NCBI RefSeq assembly: GCF_037893015.1
Contig: NC_133661.1
Span: 189,547,991 to 189,611,990, forward strand
Length of the DNA stretch: 64,000 bases
Source: Macrotis lagotis
Taxonomy: Eukaryota > Chordata > Mammalia > Peramelemorphia > Peramelidae
Direction: 5' to 3'
Both the position numbers and the translations under genes were made by a program. Of this stretch, positions 47,337 to 58,721 are shown one piece after another. A model generated the notes under the pieces. That model ran no database searches and was not told the DNA's origin. It was given only the letters and a program-made list of their open reading frames with translations. Position 1 is the first letter of the stretch. Each line of letters opens with the position of its first letter.

Positions 47337-48938
47337 CCCTTGACCTTGTTGTAAAGACTTCTAGTGATTTAATGCAGTCCTTGGATCTATATAAATGTCA
47401 TCAACCATATTAGGGAAAGGTTCACTTAGTCTCTTATTTTTTAATGTTTCAAACACATATAGACATTTGTCAATAGTTTTTCAGCATTTATTTAAATAAT
47501 ACAATTATTTTTTTAAAGTTGAGATGTTCTATTATGCTTATAGTCTTTATCATAGTTTAACCAATTTGGTATTCTTAGTATAAATCCAACTTGATCATAG
47601 AATATTAACTTTCAAATATGTTGCTGTAGATGCTTTGGTAGTATTTAATATCTTTGTTTTGATTTTTACCTGTGAATATTGGGTCATATTTTTCTTTCTC
47701 TATATCTCACTGGTGTAGATGCCAAGACTATAATTTTGAGGGTAAGAAGAATTTGATTGGATCTTTCTTTTTCTATTTATGGAAATAATTTATATAATAT
47801 TAGATTCAATTGTTCTTTGAATTTTTGATATAATTCACTTATGAATCTATCACTGTTTATTTTCCTTTGGGAGTTATAGATTATTCATTTTCTTTTCCTA
47901 AGTTTGGTATGCTTAAAATTTTCATTTCCTCTTCAAATATAACTTGAGCTTCCTCAACACAGGGATTGTTTATTTTTTCCCTTTGCATCCTCAGTGATGG
48001 ACACATGATATGAATGTAATGAAACTTGTTGACTGGCTGACTTTTAATCTAGGTATTTCCTCATCTGTTTTTATAAATTTTAATTCAGTTTCTAAAGCAA
48101 TCAATTTTAATCACATTCAATTGGGTGCAATTATTATTTATAATTTCTTTTATTTATTTTGTTGTTAATTTAACTTTATCCCTTTTTAGATAATTTAGTT
48201 TATCTTTCTTTTTTGTAATAAGATTTTTATTAGCTTAAAAACAGAGCTTGTTTTCTTTATCAATTTGTTTCTTTACTTTCAATTTAATCAGAAATTTCAC
48301 TTTCATTCTTTAATTCTTGCTTTGTGACTTTTTAAGTTATAAGTGGCATTCCAAATTCATAATGTGCTCTGTCTCTTTTGTTGATCAAAGCATTTACAAA
48401 TGAAAATAAATCCTAAGAATTCCTTTCAATACAATTTAATAGTTTTGATATGATAGTTCATTTTTTGGATCAATTTCTTTGATGAAATTATCTGCTGTTC
48501 AATAACTTGTCCTTCACTCACCAATTATCAAAGATTAGGTTTCCATTTTTATTCATCTTTATGAAACATCCCTGGATTTATTACAATTTTATGGTGCTTT
48601 TGCTCAATATCAGAGGGATTTGCTATGTGTGATTTTTCATGCTTATGTTTTTTATACTTTTACATTTGTTTCATTTTTTTGTAAAGAGTTCATGTACAAA
48701 TATGTAATAAGTACAGTCTTGATTACCACTCTGTAATTGCAAGAAATCTGTCTTAAAAAATTTTTATAAAAGTATATTTAAGTTCTCAACTTTTTTTGCT
48801 TATATTTTTGTTAGATTTATCAAGATTTTACTAGTCTTAGTTTTACTTAATACTTTTACTTCTATTATCGCCATATTCTGATTAAATTTCCTTTTAAGTA
48901 TTTAGATGCTCTCGTTCAATAAATATATGACTCTTGAT

Positions 48939-49257
48939 ATACTATCAGATATATGACATAGTGGGTAGAACACTGGTCATGAAGTCATCCTGACCTAGGT
49001 TCAAATCTGGTCTCAGGCATTTACTGATTGTATCACCTTGGACATGTCACTTAACCTTGATGGCTTCACATCCAGGGCCATTTCCAATAATCCTGATTTA
49101 GATATGACCACTGAAGGCAGATGGCTCTGGAGGACAAACATGAGGCTGGTGACTTGGCACAATATCCCTCCCACTGAAATCTAATTCACATTGTTGTCAT
49201 GGTATCACCTCCCTGATATAATGGCATTCTTTGAGACTGAAGGACAAAAAAAAATCA
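48939..49257 (+). mobile_element. Composite SINE with RTE-like tail
   Basis: The tRNA-like head (GACATAGTGGGTAGAACAC, GGTTCAAATCTGGTCTCAG) is followed by a long body (CAGATGGCTCTGGAGGAC, GAGGCTGGTGACTTGGCAC). The end reads CACCTCCCTGATATAATGGC...GAAGGACAAAAAAAA, resembling RTE-mobilised SINEs of marsupials as I remember them. A 9-bp repeat ACTCTTGAT at 48,930-48,938 and 49,258-49,266 may be its target-site duplication. Confidence 0.65.
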
Positions 49258-49929
49258 ACTCTTGATCTTAGTATATTAACCATGATACATTTGAATCTAA
49301 TGCTGTTTTTCTGTTTATCTCATTAAATCATGTCTATTTTTACTGTTACCTTGCTTCAGATCATGATTGCTACCCCTAATTTTTTATAGTTCACTGAATA
49401 TATAATAAATTCTTCTCTGATCATTTTCTTTAAATCCATGACAATATTCTTATTTCAAGCTTGTTTCCTGTAAATAACATGTGGAATTCTGCTTTCTAAA
49501 CCAGTTTACTGTTTACTTTTATTTCATGGATGAGTTAATTTCATCAGCATCCATGACTATGATCATTAATTGTGTATTTCCATTCATCCTTTGTTCTTTA
49601 ATTCTTCTTTCACAAAGGAAAATTACAAAGTGAAAGTGAAAAGTGTGAATGACACTACTGAGATATAAAAGAAGCAATCTGCTCTCACATCACTGTCCTT
49701 CCACTTTTTTTCTCACATATACCTTAATCACAAAAATTCAAGATTGAGTAACCTTGTCTTATACAGCATTTACAGAAACCTCTATATTTCTTAGCACTAA
49801 TAAATATCTTTTGAAAATTTGCAACATGCATATGAACAAGAGGTATTTAAAAATCTCACACTCACAATAACTACCAAATAACATAGAACTGTTAAAATAA
49901 TCTTTATCACAACAGATATTATTTTCCTT

Positions 49930-49952
49930 TTGGTTTTGTTTTTCTTTTTCAG
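49930..49952 (+). promoter_or_regulatory. Relic splice acceptor of the OR pseudogene
   Basis: A pyrimidine tract (TTTGGTTTTGTTTTTCTTTTTC) ends in AG at 49,951-49,952, 20 bases before the ATG. This matches the layout at the intact olfactory receptor gene. Confidence 0.5.
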
Positions 49953-49972
49953 GGAACCTTAAAGTTAGTCTG

Positions 49973-50895
49973 ATGAATGAATTGAATCAGACCTTGGTGT
50001 CAGAGTTTGTGTTCCTTGGAATATCCAGTTCTTGTACTATACACTTTGGCCTCCTGGTATTTGTCAACCTTTTCTATATGGATGTCAAGTTAGTAGACAT
50101 GTTTATTATACTCGTAGTGATTTCTGATAGTCACCTCTATTGTCCAATGTATTTCTTGATGGTCAACCTATTATTGATTTGTGTCTCTCCACTGTTGCAG
50201 TTCCCAAGATGATTTATGACCGTTTTTATCAGCACATGGTCTTCATTCCTCATTTTCTACTTACTGCAGACTCAAATTTTCAGGAAATGATATTAAAACA
50301 GATATTTTTTGTCCATTTCATGGGAGGAACTGAGATGATGTTACTCATTTCTATGTCCTTTGTAACCTCTCCACTATCTGACTATTATGAATCCAAAAAT
50401 ATGCATTTTTCTCCAGATGTCTGCTTGGGCTATTGGTCTCATAAACTGTCTGACTCAGTTGGCTTTTGTGGTGAATCTGCTTTTCTGTGGTCTTAATGAA
50501 ATTGACAGTTTTTTTTTTATTTTGTGACCTTCCTCAGTCATCAAATTGACCTGCAAGGACACCTATAAGTTAGAGTTTATTGTCACAGCTAACAATGGTT
50601 TCATCTCCATTGGCAGCATGTTTCTCCTATTATTTCCTACATTTACATCTTGGTCACTGTTCAGAAGCATTCTTCAAGTGGATTGTTCAAAGCTCACTCT
50701 ATTCTGTCAGCTCACATTAACGTGGTGATCTTATTATTTGGTACATATAGCTTTTTTATGTGTGGTCCCTACAATGCCAGTGGACTTTTTTTTATTATAA
50801 TTGATTTAATTATCACCTTTGTCTTAAATCCTTCTATTTATACATTTAGAGTCAAAGACATGAAGGCAGCAATGAAGTGGTTGTTTCCCAGATAA
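49973..50895 (+). pseudogene. Olfactory receptor pseudogene, family 4-like
   Basis: A broken class II odorant receptor with pieces in all three frames. It starts with an intact ATG and MNELNQTLVSEFVFLGI, continues to CPMYFLMVNL (about 50,133-50,170), then shifts frame into LCLSTVAVPKMIYDRF. About 35-40 extra bases (roughly 50,230-50,270) sit before the TM3 stretch KQIFFVHFMGGTEMMLLISM. The DRYVAIC box is lost by a deletion of 20 or so bases near 50,361, where TTTG is followed at once by GTAACC-type sequence leading into the old PLHY. The third frame then reads AWAIGLINCLTQLAF and CKDTYKLEFIVTANNGF, with a poly-T run at 50,508-50,518 causing another break. The last part, HSSSGLFKAHSILSAHINVV to FVLNPSIYTF and KDMKAAMKWLF, is open to 50,895. 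There are at least four frame breaks plus the loss of the G-protein contact motif, so it cannot encode a working receptor. It lies on the same strand and in the same family as the intact gene at 11,648. Confidence 0.92.
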
Positions 50896-50954
50896 CATTT
50901 ATAAATCGAAAAAAAGTATTCTTCAAGCTTCTGGCCACCATTTAACAAGTAAAT

Positions 50955-51130
50955 ATGGTACATGCTGTGTAGTGGATCAGACACTGGCCTGGAAACTAGG
51001 GAGATTAGATAAGTGTTCTCCCACTGCCATATACTATCTATATAACCCTGAAAATGTCACTTGATTTCTCAGTAGTTCATGGGGGTCAGACCATAAATTT
51101 CATGGCAATGGCTGATCTGATTTTTATTTT
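50955..51130 (+). mobile_element. Diverged SINE fragment
   Basis: Head-like GTGTAGTGGATCAGACACTGG and weak body similarity to the marsupial tRNA-headed SINEs. Badly decayed. Confidence 0.45.
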
Positions 51131-51169
51131 GTCAGTATTTTCTCATGCAGGAATTTCCTGTAACCAGGA

Positions 51170-51395
51170 AAAGTGATGCATTTGGAGACAAGAGAATCTG
51201 AATTCAAATCCTTCTCCACGCATTTACCAACTATAGAGCCCTAGACATTTCACTTAGATGTTTCACCTCAGTTTTCACAACTCCAAATGGGAGTAATAAT
51301 AGAACTCTTATCACACATTTGTAAGGATCACATGAGCTAACTTATATAGAATATTTTTCATATTCTTAAATTCTAGTGAGCATTCCTTTCTCTCT
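51170..51395 (+). mobile_element. CORE-SINE (Mar1/MON1-like)
   Basis: Plus-strand element: GAGAATCTGAATTCAAATCC, CTCAGTTTTCACAACTCC, GGAGTAATAATAGAACTC, TTGTAAGGATCACATGAGC. It has the same family layout as the element at 47,045. Confidence 0.65.
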
Positions 51396-53190
51396 CCAAC
51401 TTAAATATTAATATGTGAAGCTAAGAGCTTGACTGACATTGCGCTCCATACTAGTGGCTCTTAAACTGATATAAAGATTAATCACATAATACATATTTTG
51501 AATGCTGCTTCAACTGCTTGAACAAACATAGAAACAACACTTTTTGGAAGAATTCCTGGTGTTATAACATCCTTATTGAAGTTCTATATCTGAAATGTTC
51601 ATTTGGTACTTACTGTAGACTCAAAATTTCAGGGAATGATAATAAAACTACAATTTATTTTCCTTGCAGAGACATCTGCAAGTTCATACTAAGTAGTCAT
51701 AGGTGCACACCCCTTTCTTTTAGAAATAGGATTATTTTACTAATCATAAAGGGTAGGCTGGTACCTTCTATTTTCATCTAGATTTAATATAGAGAAGAAA
51801 ATAGACTATTGGTATATCCTACACTGTTATCATGGAACAAAGTTAGTGTAACACTCCATATAAAGAATACTATGAAAGGGATTGCTAATAGGAATATCTA
51901 GCATCTCTAAGACCCCTTTAATTTAGGTTCTATGAGGCTCTAAGTAGTTTCTTTCTATTCTACTTGACCAGATTAAAGTCTTTTCTAAAAAGTCATCTTT
52001 TGTTGCTAGATGGCATAGGCAAAGTAAACTATAAATTCATTGTGAAATATAAAGATCACAAATTTCCCTTTTCGTTTGGTGCCTTAGATTGAGACAACTT
52101 ATAATAAGAATTATTAAATTATTTTTAAACTTTATTAGTATGTGTGAATTTCAATGCAGTTATTGTCACTTGGAATGATCAACTTTTTATAAAGCACATC
52201 TCTGAATTTGTTTTTATCTATGTTTTCAGCCTATTTAATATTTTACTACCATAAATTTAAGTTTGGTTTGGAGTATAAATAGCTCCTTAGCTGTGATTAA
52301 ACAATTTCTGTGTTAGGAAGCTCTTTCTCTGACATTGAAAACTTACTTTTTGGGCTTAGCTCAATTTTTAGAAAAATTATTGCTTAAAATAACTTGAATT
52401 ATCTCTTCTTGATGCTCATTGTAACTGATATTGATTGATACCCACCTGCTGTAATTACATAAACTAAAGTCAATTACTGTAAGAAGGCAACCTGCCAAAT
52501 GCTCAATCAGCTGAATTCTAAGTCTCTCCTTCAATTCTCTTTGTCCTTATGATGCAGATAATAGTTATTCCTCTGTTTTCTGTCCTCCACATATTTGATG
52601 AACATGCTTCTAAATCTTATCTAAATAATTCATAACTTATTAAACAAAATGTTATCTAAAACATTCAAGCACAAACAACTAAGAATCATTGTCACAGAAC
52701 AAGTTGTATAATTTTATTGATAATGTTTAAATATAATATATCTTTCTTTCTTCTTTCATTTATATTCTTTCTCCCCCCCTCTCCTTTTGTTCTCCTTCTT
52801 TCTTTTTCTTATCCCATCCTACTAATTTCTCATCTTACCTTCTTTCCATTTCTTTTCATTCTTTCTTAAGAAAAGGCGCCACTGTTTCAAGTTTCATTTT
52901 CTTTTGCCATTGAGCAGTTTCTGAGTTTTAGAAGATACAGTGAGTGTTCTAGAAGCTATCTGATTTTCTGCATTTGGCTAATAATTCAGTTTTATTTGAG
53001 ATGAGAATTTATACACTGGAACTAACTTGATTGTAAGGGATTATGTGGAAAATTTAAAGTAGGATAAAAAAGAACATTAGAGTTTAAAGGTAATTTATCT
53101 CCATACTTTTAGGTGCCCACCTGGGCCAGAGATGAAATAATTTTTAAAGCCTTACAAGTAGCAGCAATTTTAGCATTAAAGCACTGCTCA
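51396..53190. other. Intergenic stretch with one OR-derived shred
   Basis: No gene. Positions 51,607-51,649 match 50,258-50,300 of the olfactory receptor pseudogene at about 38 of 43 bases. A CT-rich tract lies at 52,740-52,870. Nothing else is recognised. Confidence 0.4.
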
Positions 53191-53375
53191 CGGGTCAGTA
53201 AGTGGCACAGTGGATAGAGCAGTGACCCTGGAGTCAGGAGGACCTGAGTTCAAATCTATCCTCAGACATAATAAGCTTCATTTGTTTCATAACTTCTATG
53301 AAAAGCTGTGTGACTTTGGGCAAATCACTTAACCTCATTGTCTTAGAAAAAGCAAAAAAAAAGAAAACAACATTG
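53191..53375 (+). mobile_element. WSINE1-like SINE with an altered middle
   Basis: The first half is clear (AGTGGCACAGTGGATAGAGC, CTGGAGTCAGGAGGACCTG), as is the tail (GTGTGACTTTGGGCAAATCAC). Between them about 30 bases (roughly 53,272-53,303) replace the usual TTAATAATTACCTA segment. Confidence 0.75.
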
Positions 53376-55279
53376 CTGTTTTCTTTAAACTTCATTGCAA
53401 TGTTAATTCTACCTCCCATGGTGTTGCAATTAATATTAATCTTGGAAAAATACCTGATCCTAGTTATTAATCTTCTTAATCTAAGGTGATATTTGTTCAA
53501 TGATAGAATCTCCATGTTGGTCATACCATGAACTCTCTTATAGCTGGGCAGTATGAAATGATCACTTAATCTTCAACATCTCCACTATTTTGTTTTCGTA
53601 CTTCTAGACACTATTTGTTGTTTTCTTAAGAACAGCAGGACTCTTAAAAGATACTGCTATCCTTTTGTCCTAGCACAGAAAGGTGGAAGAGAAGAAATTA
53701 TAGAGAGAAGCTAGAGACTAGTTTTCCGCGCTTAATTGTTGGAAAGATTATAGTGAAACACTGCAACTTAGTGGTCACAAAAATCCCCTGTGATGTGTGG
53801 CTAAAGCAATAGAGCTGTAGAATTTTTTTTACTCAATTTTTATAGTACATTCTCTGCCATCAAGGAGTTTTTGGATTTCTTCTTATGACCCATGTAGGAA
53901 CTACAATGATCCTCCACTGCTTTAAGGTGTCATTTTTCATAACAGGGTTGCATTTGAATATTTTGAGGATACCTCTTCTCATTCCACTTAGAAGTGTGGG
54001 AGGATCAACAGGGAATTTTCATAGAAGTTATGAACCAATTGGTGCTTATTTTATGGCCTCATGGAACTAAGGGGCAAATGAGTTGTTACTCATCCCAAAT
54101 TTTAGGGTAACAAAGTATGCTGGGAATAGGAACAAGACAAGTAAGGAAATGCCAGTATTTTTGAGATTGAATACAAGTGATTTGTGAATGGCATTTGAAG
54201 TCAAGTAAACTTTTTATTTCACATAATAGAGATGAACTATGAATGGTGTATTTTAATCCCTTTAGGTAAAATTCCCTCATTCCCCTTCAACAAACCAATA
54301 TAACCTGAAAATAGAATAACGTTATACAAATGCCTACTGATCATCTGCAGCCAAGAGGCAAGGAACATATTGGAAATTCAGGTTTGAAGAAAGAATTTAT
54401 TTTGGGGGAAGTGTTTTTATTTTCTCCACAGTGAAGCTATCAAGAAGGTAGAAAACTGTCAATATCTTCCTGGTGAGTCATAAAGAGCATCTAGAAAATA
54501 AAATTTGGGAAGGAGAATGGAGAAAGGGTTTGGACACACACTAAATAGTGTGAGCCTAATCTCTGAAGCTTTATTCTGAGCTTTATTTGTGGAAACTGGT
54601 GAATAAAATAAACCTTTTATTACTCTATGTTACACTTTATCACAATGAAATTTTTTGTCTATTTTATTTGTGTTACAGATTATCTGAGTGAATTGAAGAG
54701 ATGAGGCAAAAGCATTGAGCTAATTGGTAGAAGATGCTAACCAAATCAAAAAGGTAGTATGACAGTTTCTGATATCAGCCACTCATCAATTGGAAGGATT
54801 GATACAAATATTGGTGGATATAGCTGGGTCCCATTGATTTGTGGCTGTTCTTTGCCTTGACCTGAAAGTAGTATTAGAAAAGATTTCTATATTTTCATGT
54901 TAAATCTTCATGTTAAAATTGTTAGGGGCTGTGGTAAACTTCTGTTTTCATTATTGCTCAAAGTAAGTGATCCAATGGTCATTTTATAATTTAATTTTTA
55001 ACCAGTTTTCTTTCTTTGGTAGATTTTCGATAAAGTATAAAAAGGTAATTTTACAAAGAAAGAACACTGAGATAGAAGTAGAGTGCATTCGTAACACACA
55101 GAAAACTTACAAATCACCCACATGATAGTAATATTTCAGCAGGACTCTTGTTGCTGATTTTTCTCATCTGCTTAGCTATAAGAAAAGTCAGTGGAAAAAT
55201 CACATTAGTTGCTGCTAATGTGTTAGGCTATTGAAGCATTCATATATCATTTTTCTAGGTGTTTTGAAAAAAACAAATA
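53376..55279. other. Intergenic stretch, nothing recognised
   Basis: Only short chance frames and no repeat that I can name. Confidence 0.35.
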
Positions 55280-55455
55280 ACTCCTTTGATCCTCACAACT
55301 CCATAAAGTAGATATCATTATTATGCCCAATTTAAAATTAAGAAAATTGAAACAAATTTTAAATTATGTAAAACTAGACAGTAGCTGAGTTCTTGATTTG
55401 TTTCAGGTTTTGCCTCTAGATTCAACACTTTATTCACTAAGGCATTAGCTATTTC
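55280..55455 (-). mobile_element. MIR-type SINE (diverged)
   Basis: Reverse-complement MIR layout: TCCTCACAACTCCATAAAGTAG, ATTATTATGCCCAATTTAAA, AACTAGACAGTAGCTGAG. Old and diverged. Confidence 0.55.
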
Positions 55456-55501
55456 CATATGTTATTATGCAATAATTCTAAAAGACTAAGCTACTAATAC
55501 A

Positions 55502-55504
<3 letters not shown>

Positions 55505-55543
<39 letters not shown>
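55505..55543. repeat. (TA)n microsatellite
   Basis: Nearly pure TA run. Confidence 0.95.
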
Positions 55544-55546
<3 letters not shown>

Positions 55547-56867
55547 ATTAATTAAGAGACATGTAATGATTTCTGAGACAGGAGACAAAAAGTGAAGCAA
55601 AAATATTAATGTAAGAACATAAGAGGCTTTGGGAAATTATTTTAAAAGGGACATGCAGCAATGGAATGCTTCACTAAATAGTTTTTGATTGAAGGTAATA
55701 TCATGAAAATAGTTTTCACCTCCTAGAATCAAGAACTGAAAGGATTTAGGGACTCCCTGGGATCCATAGATAATACTTAACCAATATACAAAAGTTTCAT
55801 GAAATGAGTTAGAAGATAGTATGGTTGCAGAATATAAACACTTCCTAGTACATTTCATTTCCATCAAATTTCAATCCTTAACTAATGCAAAGAATAGTCA
55901 TGGTATGAACCATACTAACATTTTTCCAATAGTATTTACTTCATATCCAGTACTCAGGTTCCTTGATGGATCTAGATTATCAAATTTCCTCCAACTTGAA
56001 AAGGGTCTGAGGATGTCTTTTGAATTAAAAAAGGATTTTTTAAACCTTGTAAGTAATTAAATATTCCAAACAATTTGGAATTTTAGACAGATGAATTCAG
56101 GACAGTTCAGGACAAAGTAGTTCCAAAAGTTTTTGTTATATGGCTGTAATTTGAGCAAGGTCATTTTAATGTGGACATTCTGTAGGATATTCCAGGAAAA
56201 AGGTGGAGGAGACACTGGATATCTGGGTTAAGGAAGGCAATTTCTAGTTTTCTTATTAGTTTAATTTGGGTACTTAAGCTTGTGGTCTAGGATGGGACTT
56301 CAGAAGTTGACTTCATAGATACAGAAGACTTTCAAAGGGAGTATGTGCTGCAAGACTCAAACTTGTTATATACATTTATAGATATAGTTTTTACAGAGAA
56401 GTTATTTACCTATTTATTCCTAACTATTTAAAAAAAATGTCTTCATTCACCACTTACTAATTGTTAAGGAGTTCTTTTGGGCCATGAGAATAAAAGACAA
56501 AAATGAACATTGTTCATAATTATTACACATTTTATGTGGAGTAGACAAAATGTAAAATAGAAATATTTATACAAAGCAACAGAAACTATTTTAAGGGGGA
56601 CAGTTTGCTTTTAAGTGGTGGGATCAAATAAGAAGTGACATCTCAACTGTGCTATCAGGAAAGCTAAGAATTATATGAGACTGGCGTAAGTTAAAGTCAT
56701 TTAGGAAAGGGATGGGATTCCATGATGATGTGAACCCAGGAAGGCAGATTGGGTAGAATACAAAAGTGCTACACAATAGGGTGGGAAAGGTAGATGAGAA
56801 ACATTATGTAGAACTTTAAATTTCAAGATGAGAAGTTTGCATTTTATCCTAAGGTCATTGAATATTA
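55544..56867. other. Intergenic stretch, possible unnamed old repeat
   Basis: No gene. The part from 56,450 to 56,850 has the order of phrases of an old interspersed mammalian repeat (…TTTGCATTTTATCCTAAGG… at its end), but I could not name it. Confidence 0.3.
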
Positions 56868-57047
56868 TTCTTAAATTTTTATTTTTAATTTATGAAATAA
56901 ACAATTTTTATAACAGAGTAGAACAAAAAATGGTTGTATATAAAATTGAAAATTTTTATGTACAATTAGCTATTTCTTTCACTTATATAATAAAGTTACC
57001 ATGTAACTCTCTTACTTCTCCCTAACCTGGAGATTAATGTCAATAAA

Positions 57048-57095
<48 letters not shown>

Positions 57096-57790
57096 TATGT
57101 ATATATATACATATATATATATATGCAGAGAGAGAGTGAGTGTGTATGTGTTTATAGTATGATTTTACATCTATATCTGTAAAATCATTCTATATATTTT
57201 TCTATATACTGTTTTTTCTGAATGTAGATAGCATTTTCCTTCATAGGCTTTAACAACTACTTTAGGTTTTTGTATAAGTTAAAATCACTTATTCCCTCAA
57301 AAGTCACCTTAAAATAATATTCTTGTTACTGTATATAATGTTCTTTTGGTTTTGGTAATTTCACTTCATGCCAGTGCATCCATGTTTTCCTAAGATCATC
57401 AAACTCATCCTTTTTTATAGTAGATTTGCATTTCATCATAATTATATAACACATCTTGTTTGGCCATTTCCCAATTGATGGGCCTCTGTAATTTCCAGGT
57501 TGTTTTGCCACCAAAATACGAGTATTTAAGAAAATCTAGATTCTTTTTCTTTTCCCTAATCATTTTTGGAAGAGACCTAGTAAAGTACAGATTGTTTAAT
57601 AATAGAATTCCAGTTGATTATACAAAATAGGTGGGTAAGTGCACAATTCCACAGTGAATTAGTGTCCCAATTCTTCCACAGTCCCGCCAACATTTATTGC
57701 TTTCCTTTTTGATCAATATATTGGTCTTATAGGTATAAAATTACAACTGAAAATTGTTTTAGATTGTATTGCCCTAATTAATAATGACTT
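56868..57790 (-). mobile_element. L1 LINE 3' end
   Basis: Minus-strand L1 3' UTR: TTAATTTATGAAATAAACAA, AATAAAGTTACCATGTAAC, GTAGATAGCATTTTCCTTC, TTTGGCCATTTCCCAATTG, TTCCACAGTCCCGCCAAC. A (TA)n tract has expanded inside it at 57,048-57,124. Confidence 0.65.
57048..57124. repeat. (TA)n microsatellite within L1 3' UTR
   Basis: TA-rich tract with CATATA interruptions. Confidence 0.95.
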
Positions 57791-58065
57791 AGAAATTTAG
57801 ATATCAGTATCATGAAAATAATTTTACAAATATTAATATAGAATTTGTGCTCCATGTGGATTTGAGGTAGGAAATTAAAGTCAAAGAGGTAAATAAGGAG
57901 ACTATTTCAATAGTACCATTAAGACGTGACTAAGTTCAATTAGTTGAAGTGTTGTATTAATGGAAAGAAATGACCAATGCAACAGATTTTGTGGAGGTAA
58001 AAATGAAAAAATCTGGTGATTAACTGAGCATAATTTGAAGGAAATGGAGTATTAAGGCTTTTTTT

Positions 58066-58079
58066 AAAGGATGGTGGTG
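58066..58079 (+). repeat. Left target-site duplication of the CRLS1 retrocopy
   Basis: AAAGGATGGTGGTG, preceded by a T run (TTTTTTT/AAAGG), which fits an L1-endonuclease nick. An identical 14-mer lies at 60,178-60,191, right after the poly(A) remnant. Confidence 0.85.
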
Positions 58080-58080
58080 G

Positions 58081-58690
58081 AGGCGGGGGTGGCTGAAGCC
58101 GACATGCCCGAGTCCGCGCCCCGGCGCGCGGCTGCGCCCCGGGTCTAGCGGGGCAAGAGGGCACTGGGCGCCGCGCCTTCATGGAGGAGCTTCTGCCCCG
58201 CGCCTGTTGCCGCCGCCTCCTCTGAGGCCACTTTCGCTCTCGCTGCCCGGCGGGGCCGCCGCCTCCGGGGCCATGCTGGCCGCCTGGCTGAGCCGGGGGT
58301 CCCGGGGGTGTTCCGGGGTGCCGGCCGCAACCTCTCGCCCCCCCCCCCGAGCCCGCGGAGCCCTGTGTTTGGAGTGGGGGCCCTCGCCCGCGGCGGGCGG
58401 ACTCCAGGAGCCGCTGGCGGGCTCCAGCGGGCGGCCCCGGCCCGCCCTGGTCCCGGGCCCCGCCGCCTCCTGCAGGGGCTGGGGCCTCCCTCCCGGACAC
58501 TGGGGGGCCGCTCCCGCCCGCGCCCCCGAGCCGGCGGGGTCACCGCGGCCGCCTTGCGGCTGGCGGGGTGCGGCTGGAGGGGACACAGCTCCGGAGGGGG
58601 GCCGGGGGCCCCTGGACGCAGGCCGCGAGCCGCGGACAAGAACCGGCCCTTGGACTTGGCGCGGGAGCGGCCTCCGGGCAGCCCGTATGA
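58081..58690. promoter_or_regulatory. CpG-dense island carried in by the retrocopy
   Basis: About 600 bases very rich in G, C and CpG, in strong contrast to the AT-rich DNA on both sides. It corresponds to the parent's 5' UTR and first coding exon. The long frames on either strand here (up to 186 codons) come from the lack of AT-rich stops and are not genes. Its CpGs look well preserved, which suggests limited time under germline methylation or protection from it. Confidence 0.75.
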
Positions 58691-58721
58691 AAACTCATAG
58701 ACGATCCCAAATTAATTGTCA

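Larger units (their letters stand above)
46850..49600 (-). mobile_element. Old L1 LINE ORF2 fragment, split by SINEs
   Basis: Minus strand. Reverse-transcriptase-type landmarks on the plus strand are TATAAATCCAACTTGATCATAG at 47,580 and TAATTCACTTATGAATC at 47,832. Endonuclease-side sequence lies at 49,310-49,600 (CAAGCTTGTTTCCTGTAAATA). It is older and more diverged than the L1 copies at 29-34 and 42-46 kb, and is interrupted by two SINEs. No coding ability. Confidence 0.6.

Noticed and set aside
57940-58639. Minus-strand frames of up to 186 codons rich in Gly, Ala, Pro and Arg
   Set aside because: They lie antisense to the GC-rich 5' part of the CRLS1 retrocopy, where stop codons are rare by composition. 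No domain is visible.
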